Of a DNA stretch of 64,000 nt, positions 34,320 through 42,290 are shown one piece after another. Where the stretch lies: assembly GCA_964016885.1 (NCBI GenBank), contig OZ024757.1, positions 19,984,201 through 20,048,200 of the forward strand. The letters are read 5' to 3'. A program made the translations under genes and the position numbers. The notes beneath the pieces are model-generated. The model had not been told where the DNA came from. It did not search any database and saw only the letters and a program-made list of their open reading frames with translations. The stretch comes from Eledone cirrhosa. Taxonomy: Eukaryota > Mollusca > Cephalopoda > Octopoda > Eledonidae. Each line of letters opens with the position of its first letter. Positions within the stretch are counted from its first letter, which is position 1.

Positions 34320-35026
34320 AAATAATTGTTTCTACTTTTTGGCACAAGGCCAGCAATTACCCAGTACATTACTGGTACTTTATTTTATCGACCCCGTAAG
34401 GATGAAAGGCAAAGTTGACCTCGCCGGGACTTGAACTCAGAATGGCAAGGCCGTAACTCTATGCGTCAAAGCATGGTGTCCGACCCTCTACCGATACTGC
34501 CAATCCAGTGAACATTTATGAAATAATTGTTTCTACTTTAGGCACAAGGCCAGCAATTACCCAGTGCATTACTGGCACTTTATTTTATCGACCCCGTAAG
34601 GATGAAAGGCAAAGTCAACCTCGGCGGGATTTGAACTCAGATCGTAAAGGGACGTAACTATGCTGGAAAGTATGGCGTCCGACCCTCTACTGATACTGCC
34701 AATCCACCACCCAATAATTGTTTCTACTTTTGGCACAAGGCCAGCAATTATCCCAGTGTATTACTGGTACTTTATTTTATCAACCCCGTAAAGATGAAAG
34801 GCAAAGTTAACCTCGGCGGGATTTGAACTTAGTTCGTAAAGGGACGTAACTGTGCTACAAAGCATGGCGCCCGACCCTCTACCGATACTGCCAATCTACT
34901 GCATTAATGAAATAATTGTTTCTACTTTAGGCACAAGGCCAGCAATCACCCAGTGCATTACTGGTACTTTATTTTATCGACCCCGTAAGGATGAAAGGCA
35001 AAGTCAACCTCGGCGGGATTTGGAAA
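34320..35026 (-). mobile_element. Four SINEs head to tail
   Basis: Minus-strand SINE copies at 34320-34507, 34522-34712, 34713-34902 and 34911-35026 (the last lacks its head). 'gtgaacatttatgaaa' flanks the first copy as a target duplication. Confidence 0.9.
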
Positions 35027-35086
35027 CCAGATATGTTGAAACATAGTTATACTTTGGGAGGGTCATTCTGTACTACATTAACCCAT

Positions 35087-35260
35087 TAGCATTTAAACTA
35101 GCCAGATGGCCTTTCCAGACATCAACCCCCTTTTTGTTGCTTCTTACAACACACAGAGAGGGTTCTATTTAACTCTTTAGCATTTAGACTGGTCCTATCC
35201 AACCAGAATTCTTTCACCTCTTTAAAAAGGGTTAAACCACATTATAAAGACATTCTTGCA
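35087..35260 (+). mobile_element. Two deleted TTAA MITE remnants
   Basis: 'ttaacccattagcatttaaa' at 35087, and a deletion derivative from 'taactctttagcattta' to 'aaaaagggttaa' at about 35168-35248. Confidence 0.6.
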
Positions 35261-35291
35261 AATTACAAAACAACACTTTGATTGTCCAACA

Positions 35292-35499
35292 TTAACCCTT
35301 TAGCATTTAAACCAGCCATATCCGGCCAGAATTCTCTCACCTCTTTCTGTTCAAACCGGCTGTAACTGGCTGCTCATACTTATGTTAAGGTATTGTTATC
35401 AAAATAAATACTATAAAAAATTCATAAATTCAATATTATGTGAGACAATTATGTGAGGTAAAGCCCCACATAATGTCAATGTAAATACTAAAGGGTTAA
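35292..35499 (+). mobile_element. TTAA MITE, clean full copy
   Basis: 208 bp between TTAA sites. Inverted ends: CCCTTTAGCATTTA and TAAATACTAAAGGG. This is the best reference copy of the family in the window, with no coding capacity. Confidence 0.85.
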
Positions 35500-35838
35500 A
35501 CCACATAAGCAAGACATTCTTTAAAAGTATAAAACAGCACTATAACTGCATTATGTTAAATAGTAAAATCTTTACTCAAATTTTCAAATAATATATCCAC
35601 CAATAAAGATAATATAAACATTTGAATTAACAAACCTATTTTAAGATATTTTCTGGTAAATCCTTCCAAGTTGTTAATAATTAAAACTGACAAAATGCTT
35701 GTGTTGTCCCATAACACTTTTAGTAAACTACTCAGTAAATTATTATAAGAAAATGGCCGCCAAAAATTATTGGTTCATATAGATATCGTAATGATGCATG
35801 CTGGGTAGATTAACATTTTTTTTTTTTGTCCATGTTCA
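35500..35838. other. Unique AT-rich stretch
   Basis: No gene or repeat recognised. Confidence 0.4.
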
Positions 35839-35920
35839 TTGCTAGTATGGGTTAGATGGGTCATTCCATTTGAGGAAAGTTGGGTCAGGTGACTGTGTCT
35901 TACTCATATAGAACTATATA
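35839..35920 (-). mobile_element. Decayed LINE 3' end fragment
   Basis: 'gtccatgttcattgctag', 'tatgggttagatggg' and 'cttactcatatagaact' match the LINE 3'UTR with many changes. Confidence 0.6.
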
Positions 35921-36115
35921 TATATATACACACACACACACATATATATATATATATTAAAATAACTGATTAAAGTTTAAGCAAAGAATCGCTGCTTTCA
36001 TCCTTAACATTATCTGTTATTTTAATAAATATTTGCTCTATGGTTCTTATATATTTGATATATATTTATCCTTATCGAGCCTTCTTTGGATTTTAGTCTT
36101 CACTTTTATTATTAT

Positions 36116-36172
<57 letters not shown>
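35921..36172. repeat. Microsatellites and dispersed repeat
   Basis: (AC)/(TA) at 35920-35957, the 33201-33345-type repeat at 35958-36115, and (TA)n at 36118-36172. Confidence 0.75.
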
Positions 36173-36174
<2 letters not shown>

Positions 36175-36204
36175 CAAATATATTCAACAGGCTATAAATT
36201 GGCC

Positions 36205-36345
36205 AAATTATTAGAATAACAGGTGGAATGCTTTGTGTTAGTTACGCTGGCTCCTTGAGTTCAATTCTCCTTACAGTCAACTTTGACTTTCATCTTTTTC
36301 ATGTCAATAAAAGAAGTACCAGTTAAATACTGGGGGGAACGGGCA
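36205..36345 (+). mobile_element. Old diverged SINE
   Basis: 'gagttcaattctcc', 'tttgactttcatctttt' and 'aagtaccagttaaatactgg' follow the order of the main SINE family with many differences. Confidence 0.6.
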
Positions 36346-36597
36346 ATGTTTGCTCTAAATCTCTTTCTCTGCCCCCCACCCCCCTCTCTGTTCCTCTCTT
36401 CTTGTTTCTTTCCAGGGACTATTTTCAAAAATAAACCTCATTTGGACATTCCATGAGAGTATCTTGGTCAGCCTATGAATTTTTCAAGTGATCCATCAGA
36501 GATAGTCACCTTTATCCAACAATTAACACTGAAACTACTTCAAATAATTTCAAAAACAAAAAATTTGTTTTATTTAATTAAGAAATTCCTGAAACAC
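36346..36597. other. Unique sequence next to an exon candidate
   Basis: Includes an AATAAA on the minus strand (36569-36574). No further exon seen. Confidence 0.4.
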
Positions 36598-36713
36598 CGT
36601 TTCCATAATGTCCAGCATAGACAATTTCTTCATTGACCGCTACAAACATTAAGTCTTGTGTACAATACCATTGGTGACCAAATGACCAAGTGATGGACAT
36701 CAGATATCTCTCA
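36598..36713 (-). CDS. Candidate S1 (trypsin-like) exon with the catalytic His
   Basis: Minus strand, 116 bp: 1 base, 38 codons, 1 base. The acceptor has a strong tract ('ttttttctgttttgcag'); the donor 'gtgttt' is weak. The frame reads RYLMSITWSFGHQWYC, then TQDLM and NEEIVYAGHYGN. This follows the S1 order: strand (YQVSL), Cys42, GGSLI-like turn, then the (T/S)AAHC box. Here the box is AGHY: the catalytic His codon is at 36608-36610, and the partner Cys58 is Tyr, so the 42-58 disulfide would be missing. The exon lies 3.5 kb downstream of the last exon of the better-supported S1 homologue, so it probably starts a second gene. An alternative reading, continuing to TAA at 36578, would make it a terminal exon. 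Confidence 0.6.
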
Positions 36714-36739
36714 CTGCAAAACAGAAAAAATATATATAT

Positions 36740-36812
36740 ACGGCGGGATTTGAACTCAGAATGGCAAGGGCCTCAGTCGGATGGCTGAAACAGGTAAAAG
36801 AGTAAAAGAGTA
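36740..36812 (+). mobile_element. Chimeric SINE piece and LINE 3' end
   Basis: 'cggcgggatttgaactcag' (SINE, minus) is joined to 'tcggatggctgaaacaggta', which is the 3' end of the LINE at 59890-60345. Confidence 0.65.
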
Positions 36813-36887
36813 TATAAAGTTTATCCTGGGTTCAATCAGGGGTAACCACAGTAAGTAAGGCACTCAATACATAGCAGTGTATAAATA

Positions 36888-37018
36888 TTTAATATAGAAA
36901 CGGCTTCTACAGGACTAGAACTGTTTCATTCGGTCATTCGGAAGAAATCACCAGGAAGCCCTGATGATTTCTCTTGAATGAAACAGTTCTAGTCCTGTAG
37001 AAGCCATTTCTATATTAT
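36888..37018. repeat. Imperfect inverted repeat
   Basis: Arms of about 50 bp ('ttctacaggactagaactgt' and its complement) flank a loop that itself pairs around 'aagaaatcacc'. Confidence 0.8.
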
Positions 37019-37478
37019 ATATATATATATTATATATATATCAAAGGTATATATTGAGTTAGAAACTCAAAATAGTCGTCTCTTACAATTAAATAGCTCA
37101 AGGAAATAGATTTTTCCGAGCTGTATAATATAATTGAATATAAAAGAGAGATAAACACAGATATATACATATATGTGTCCAGATTTGCTAGGGTGAAAAA
37201 AATACTAACTATGAACAATAGGGTTTGCCAGACTTAATTTAAAAGAATAAATCAAGAAAATAAATACAAACCGATATTGGGGTAACTATATATATATATA
37301 TATACTGGTTATAACTTTGTATTGGTGATCGAGTAACGTGAAAATAAGCGGATAGCGATCTCTAGACCTACCAGTTCAGAGAAACAATTGTCAGCAATGA
37401 GAATAAAAACCTTTTTTGTATAGCAAACCGTGTCACTCTTCTTTCCTGATTTATTATATATATATATATATATATAGG
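37019..37478. other. Unique sequence with (TA)n
   Basis: (TA)n at 37018-37041, 37288-37305 and 37455-37475. No gene seen. Confidence 0.4.
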
Positions 37479-37588
37479 AACCAGTAAGACCCCGACAGCT
37501 GAGCTCAAGCCGTTTCGACGGCTAATTCTGGACAGAATTAGCCGTCGAAACGGCTTGAGCTCAGCTGTCGGGGTCTTACTGGTTCCTA
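37479..37588. repeat. Near-perfect inverted repeat
   Basis: Arms of about 53 bp ('ggaaccagtaagaccccgac' outward) with a 3-base centre. Confidence 0.9.
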
Positions 37589-37665
37589 TTACTCACTCTA
37601 CTACCCCAAGTATTGAGTACTTTGGTGCGTTATGGTCCACCTGGTTCCTTACCACATTTCCTTCG

Positions 37666-37703
<38 letters not shown>

Positions 37704-37829
37704 TGTTTTCGTTCTTTACGCCAAGATGCGTTCGTGAACATGGCGCGTAAAGCAAATTTGCATAATTCAAGTTTAATTCTCCCCTTTAAATGTTCCACCT
37801 CCCCTACATATATATATATATATATATAC
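37589..37829. repeat. Dispersed repeats and (TA)n
   Basis: 37590-37670 recurs at 46560-46640 ('gtattgagtactttggt', 'tggtccacctggttcc'). 37705-37790 recurs at 39140-39215. Confidence 0.7.
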
Positions 37830-37905
37830 AAGGTGTCCCCAAAAATGTATACACACTTTTATCAGAAAGCAGTTGAAGAGTGTATACATTTTTGGGAGAC
37901 ACCCT
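37830..37905. mobile_element. Tc1/mariner-like MITE
   Basis: 'caaggtgtccccaaaaatgt' and 'acatttttgggagacaccctg' are inverted ends flanked by TA, with 'gtatacac' arms. Confidence 0.6.
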
Positions 37906-37987
37906 GTATATATATTCAATGTATTTATGTTTTGCTTAAAAAAGGCTTATAATTGGGGAAAGACTTTATACTCACCTTGTATATATC

Positions 37988-38062
37988 CCCCCAAAATGTA
38001 TACACACTTTGATTAGAATACTGTTGAAGTGTGTATACATTTTTGGGGGACACCCTTTGGTA
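37988..38062. mobile_element. Tc1/mariner-like MITE, second copy
   Basis: The same inverted ends as 37830-37905 ('ccccccaaaatgtatacac' and 'gtgtatacatttttggggg'). Confidence 0.6.
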
Positions 38063-38126
38063 CAGTCAGATAGATTTGAAAAAAACAAAGACAAGACTTC
38101 ACTGGTGATTGTAAAGATTTTAACTA

Positions 38127-38912
38127 TTAACCCTTTAGCATTTACATTACTCTATATTTATTATTGTATTTTCATGGTAAAAGCTTTACCTCACATAATT
38201 ATCTCACATAACATTTACATTACTCTATATATATATTATTGTATTTTCATAGTAAAGGCTTTACCTCACATAATTATCTCACATAACATTTACATTACTC
38301 TATATTTATTATTGTATTTTCATAGTAAAGGCTTTACCTCACATAATATCTCACATAACATTTACATTACTCTATATATACTATTATATTTTCATGGATT
38401 GGCAGTATCAGTAGAGGGTCGGACGCCGTGCTTTCCAGCATAGTTACGTCCCTTTACGATCTGAGTTCAAATCCTGCTGAGGTTGACTTTGCCTTTCATC
38501 CTTACGGGGTCGATAACATAAAGTACCAGTAATGCACTGGGTAATTGCTGGCCTTGTGCCTAAAGTAGAAACAATTATATTTTCATGGTAAAGGCTTTAC
38601 CTCACATAATATCTCACATAACATTTACATTACTCTATATATACTATTGTATTTTCATGGTAAAGGCTTTACCTCACATAATATCTCACATAACATTCAC
38701 ATTACTCTATATATATTATTATATTTTCACAGAAAAGTCTTTACCTCACATAATTATCTCACATGATATCAAATCTATGAGATTTTTTATATTACTTATT
38801 TTGAGAACAATACCTTAAAGTAAGTATGAGGGAGCCAGTTATTGCTGGTTTGAACAGAAAGAGTTGCGAGAATTCTGACCGGATATGGCTGGTTTAGATG
38901 CTGAAGGGTTAA
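38127..38912 (-). mobile_element. TTAA MITE with internal tandem repeats and a SINE
   Basis: TTAA at both ends. A block of about 72 bp ('catttacattactctatata', 'ggctttacctcacataa') is repeated about 6 times, and a plus-strand SINE (38396-38578) with the duplication 'atattttcatgg' sits inside. Confidence 0.8.
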
Positions 38913-38960
38913 AGAAGACCAGCCAAAGTAAAGTCATTCTTTTCCTTTTTCAAATACATA

Positions 38961-39128
38961 CCGTATTTCCTGGCGTAAAAGACGCCACTTTCTTCCTAAA
39001 ATAAGTCTCAAAAATCTACCATGCCTCAACATAAAGGTTGTTTATCATATTTTTTCAAATTTTTTGGTTGTCAGAATTAGGGTGAGTCCTCGAGGACGTA
39101 GCGTCTTCGGCGCCGGGAAATATGGTAT
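38961..39128. mobile_element. MITE with 'ccgtatttcc' inverted ends
   Basis: About 165 bp. Left end 'taccgtatttcctggcgt' and right end 'gccgggaaatatggta' are inverted. The inside has 'aagacgcc' and 'agcgtctt'. Confidence 0.65.
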
Positions 39129-39276
39129 ATACAATCTGTTCGCTTTTTACGCAAAGATGTGTTTGTGAACACGCCGTGTAAAGCAAATTCGCATAATTCA
39201 AGTCTAATTTTCCCATAAATAAGAACATTTTTTAAACCACAAGCATTATAGTGCGTTATTCATGCAAAGTGAATAT
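39129..39276 (+). repeat. Dispersed repeat ('ttcgctttttacgc')
   Basis: Shared with 37705-37790 and, on the minus strand, 39515-39565. Confidence 0.6.
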
Positions 39277-39506
39277 TTAACCCTTTAGCATTTACATTAC
39301 TCTACATTTACTATTATATTTTCACGGTAAAGGCTTTATCTCATGCATAATATCTCACATAATATCGAATCTATGAGATTTTAATATTATTTATTTTGAG
39401 AACAATACCTTAACATAAGAATGATTAGCCAGTTATGGCCAGTTTAAACAGAAAGAGAAGAGAAAATTCTGGCCGGATATGGCCAGTTTAAATACTAAAG
39501 ATTTAA
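39277..39506 (-). mobile_element. TTAA MITE, full copy
   Basis: 230 bp. Starts TTAACCCTTTAGCATTTA and ends TAAATACTAAAGATTTAA. Confidence 0.85.
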
Positions 39507-39574
39507 AATATTTTTTTAAGAGGCGTTAAAGCGAATTGTAGTACTTCAAGTTCACGTAAAAAGCAAACAGACTG

Positions 39575-40172
39575 TATATATGTGTGTATGTGTGTGTATG
39601 TGTGTATATGTGTGTGTATGTGTGTGTGTGTGTATATATATGTGTATATATGTGTTTGTGTGTATATATGTGTGCATGTGTGTGTATATGTGTGTGTGTG
39701 TATGTGTGTATATATGTGTTTGTGTGTATATATGTGTGTATGTGTGTGTATGTGTGTATATATGTGTATATATGTGTGTATGTGTGTGTATTGCCCTATG
39801 TACTGTACATGCACTTTTTTGATGGGTTGTGGTGCACCTGGGCACTGTGCACAATATTTCATTATTGTTGTTGTTATTATATCATGACTCATACACTGTT
39901 TATTTTCCTGACATTTGTACATTATTCTATGTACTATACATGCACCTTTGATGAGTTGTAGTGCACCTGAGCACTGTACACAATAATTTCATTATTATTA
40001 TATATGTGTTTGTGTGTATATATGTGTGTATGTGTGTGTATGTGTGTATATATGTGTTTGTGTGTATGTGTGTGTATGTATGTGTGTTTGTGTGTATATA
40101 TGTGTATATATGTGTGTATGTGTATATATATGTGTGTATGTATGTGTGTGCATGCGTGTGTGTGTATGTGGT
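39575..40172. repeat. (GT)n / (TATG)n microsatellites with two dispersed repeats
   Basis: GT-rich runs at 39575-39795 and 40003-40172. Between them lie two copies of the 'gtgcacctg(a/g)gcac' repeat, each ending in (ATT)n. Confidence 0.9.
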
Positions 40173-40178
40173 TTTTAC

Positions 40179-40346
40179 CTTGGGTACACCATCAAGTATC
40201 AGGTTTAGCCACGTCTGGTGAAAGGCTACATTAACATACAAAGTGTGTCCTTTATAACAACCAGCTACTGAAGAAAATCCGGCAAGCACCTGTTGTGTGT
40301 TATTGTTATTCTTTCTCGAACAGATTAAAGGGCTCCCCTTCGGCTC
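40179..40346 (-). CDS. S1 peptidase homologue, exon with the 'active Ser' region (Ser lost)
   Basis: Minus strand, 168 bp, exactly 56 codons in phase 0. The acceptor is 'gtctatttattgcag', the donor 'gtaaaaacc'. It opens EPKGSPLIC, where active S1 enzymes have GDSGGPLVC. With the previous exon ending in NSCQ the spacing is exact: position 195 is Lys (codon 40338-40340), 194 is Pro and 201 is Cys. Then follow VLAGFSSVAGC (the VSWG and Cys220 region), LYVNVAFHQTWL (the C-terminal Tyr-Val and Trp helix) and a short tail. Loss of Ser195 removes catalysis, and loss of Asp194 removes the salt bridge that orders the pocket after zymogen cleavage. The last exon, with the stop, was not identified. A (CA)n tract begins about 10 bp into the next intron. 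Confidence 0.85.
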
Positions 40347-40505
40347 CTGCAATAAATAGACAAAAAAAAAAAAAAATACCATGACAATAAATTAATCTTT
40401 ATTATTTTATTCAGATATGAAAGGATGAAGCTAATCCTATTGTTTTTAAATGCAGTAATTCTCAAACTAACAAATATCTGTCCTCTCTTTTCTTCAATAT
40501 AAACC

Positions 40506-40697
40506 CTTCTGGCTGACTCAGTAGAGCGTCGGACACCATGCTTTGCAGCATAGAGTTACGGCCCTTTATGGTCCGAGTTCAAATCCCGCCGAGGTTAACT
40601 TTGCCTTTCATCCTTACACGGTTGATAAAATAAAGTACCAGTAATGCACTGGGGGTGATTGCTCTAGCCTTGTGGTGCCAAAAAGTAGAAACAATTA
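40506..40697 (+). mobile_element. SINE, full length
   Basis: Plus-strand copy of the main family with a diverged head ('ggctgactcagtagagcgtc') and tail 'agtagaaacaattatt'. Confidence 0.85.
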
Positions 40698-40704
40698 TTA
40701 TTAT

Positions 40705-40912
40705 TGGTTTTTTTAATGGGCTTTCTCCACGAATGTCCCTCGGAAGTCTCCCCCCCTATTGGGGAATTTTTCATTGTTTCTTCTTTTGTTACATCCTCTG
40801 TTTTTTTTTTTTACACGCGGAAAAGCCCATTTGTACTGTCCTTAATGTCTAATTTATGTAAACCCTTGTGGTTAATAAAGAAAGCATCGTTATTATTATT
40901 ATTATTAGTCAT
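40705..40912 (+). mobile_element. LINE 3'UTR with (ATT)n tail
   Basis: 'ttgtggttaataaagaaagc' before a (ATT)n tail is typical of a LINE 3' end. No coding part is present. Confidence 0.5.
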
Positions 40913-41600
40913 AGTAGTAGTAGTAGTAGTAGTCATCATCATCATCACTCGTCGACTACTGTCGAGATGATGGATCTCACTCTCATGCCCCAGAATCCCC
41001 TGTCCTCCATCGCTGCCCCCAGGTCCTGTCTACTGATTCCCGTATCCCTAGAGATAACGTCAGGGAATGACAGCTTCCTACTCCTAGTCAGGCTGGAGTC
41101 AGGGTTCCAGAGCAAGAGAGGCAGATATGATTTCATTGTTGGCACGGTGACAGTGGCCAGCAAATTGAGCTCTCCGGGATTTTAGAAGGGCAGAGGCTCG
41201 AGGGAGTTTGCCATAGATTTTAGACAAGGTGGGATGTCGTTTCCAGGATAGGTTTTGCACTCTCATTAGGAGGCGGGTATATGTGCCATCCAATCTCCTC
41301 TCAAGTTGTGATGTTAGTGTCCAAGTTTCGGATCCATAAAGTAATATGGGCTTAATGGTTGCTTGGAATATTTCCAGTTTTAGCCTGTTGGTAAGTTGAG
41401 ATGTCCATATGGCGTGCATGTCATTGCACGCTGACCATGCCATACCCTTCCTGGTTAGAAAATCTTTTTTGGAGGAGGAGATATATGAGCCAAGATACTT
41501 GTAATCTTTCACCTGCTTAAGGGTGGTACCATTAAGGGTTCTGGGGTTCTGATAGTAGTAGTAGTAGTAGTAGTCGTAGTAGTATTAGTAGTAGTAGTAG
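40913..41600 (-). mobile_element. LINE RT C-terminal fragment
   Basis: Minus frames read KDYKYLGSYI, ILLYGSETWTL, RLLMRVQNLSWK and, after a one-base frameshift near 41130, DSSLTRSRKLSFPD and VRSIISTVVDE to a stop. A short (ATG)n and (AGT)n flank it. It sits in the intron between two S1-homologue exons. Confidence 0.85.
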
Positions 41601-41704
41601 TACCACCAAATATTGTATTGCGTTTTATAGGAAATGTTAATTGATGGAGTAATTAGGACTTAAAAGAAGATTGATCATTTTATCAAGCGAACAAATTTCT
41701 CACG
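41601..41704. other. Short unique intron sequence
   Basis: No feature recognised. Confidence 0.4.
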
Positions 41705-41930
41705 CTTTCTTGGCCTTGTGCCAAAAGTAGAAACAATTATTCTATATATACTATTATATTTCCACCGTAAAGATTTTATCTCATATAATATCGAATCTTT
41801 GAGATTTTGATATTATTTATTTTAAGAACAATACCTTAACATCAGTATCAGTGGCCGGTTACAGCCAGTTTGAACAGTAAGAGGTGAGAGAATTCTGGCC
41901 AGTTACAGCTGGTTTAAACTGAGTGACAGA
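41705..41930 (-). mobile_element. SINE tail fused to a partial TTAA MITE
   Basis: 'ttggccttgtgccaaaag' (SINE end), then MITE sequence from 'ctatatatactattatattt' to 'ttacagctggttt'. The TTAA ends are lost. Confidence 0.7.
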
Positions 41931-42034
41931 TTATTTATAACACTGCTGAAGAAAAAGAAAGATCCCTCTGAGAGGCTTCCACATAGCCTCTGTCTACCAA
42001 ATTTGACATAACTGCAAAAAAATACTTACCTAAG

Positions 42035-42139
42035 GTACCATGCCTTGCTCAAGGACACAGTATGCCACCTAGTCGAGGAATTGAACTCACAACTTCAGTC
42101 GTGGGGAAACGCCTAAACCACTGAGCCATACACAACTAA
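42035..42139 (-). mobile_element. tRNA-derived SINE, third type
   Basis: Minus strand: 'tgtgtatggctcagtggttt' (A box) and 'gttgtgagttcaattcc' (B box), then 'ttgagcaaggcatgg'. It ends only about 20 bp from the exon donor at 42159. Confidence 0.7.
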
Positions 42140-42159
42140 TATAATCACCAAAACCTTAC

Positions 42160-42290
42160 CTGGCATGAGTTTGGAGAGTCTGTGGCCCAAAATTCTTCAC
42201 ATAGTCTCTGGTCCTTGCCAAAAAAGTCAAAACATTTATTTCTCGAGAGTGACATTTGCTTTTGGATAAGTTCCATGGAGCCTTCCTTCT
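42160..42290 (-). CDS. S1 peptidase homologue, exon before the Ser region
   Basis: Minus strand, 131 bp: 2 bases and 43 codons. The acceptor is 'cctttcctattttccag', the donor 'gtaaggtt'. The frame reads KEGSMELIQKQMSLSRNKC, then FFGKDQRLCEEF and SPNSCQ. In S1 proteins this interval holds the Leu-x-(x)-(A/M)-x-(V/L)-x-(V/L) strand, the Cys168-Cys182 loop and the Asp189-Ser190-Cys191-Gln192 stretch before GDSGGP. All Cys are in place. Position 189, which sets specificity in trypsin, is Asn. The two leading bases complete a Glu codon with the last base of the exon at 49444-49569, and the exit phase 0 fits the exon at 40179-40346. The intron's 95-bp array starts at the acceptor itself. Confidence 0.85.

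Noticed and set aside
36578..36713. Terminal exon of the S1 homologue whose last seen exon is 40179-40346
   Set aside because: In phase 0 the exon would start with TGA. In its open frame it resembles the His-box region, not a C-terminus, so I place it in a second gene; a 3'UTR exon remains possible.
39927..40382. 151-codon minus open frame as one protein
   Set aside because: The middle is the 168-bp S1 exon; the rest is intron and a (CA)n tract beyond clear splice sites.
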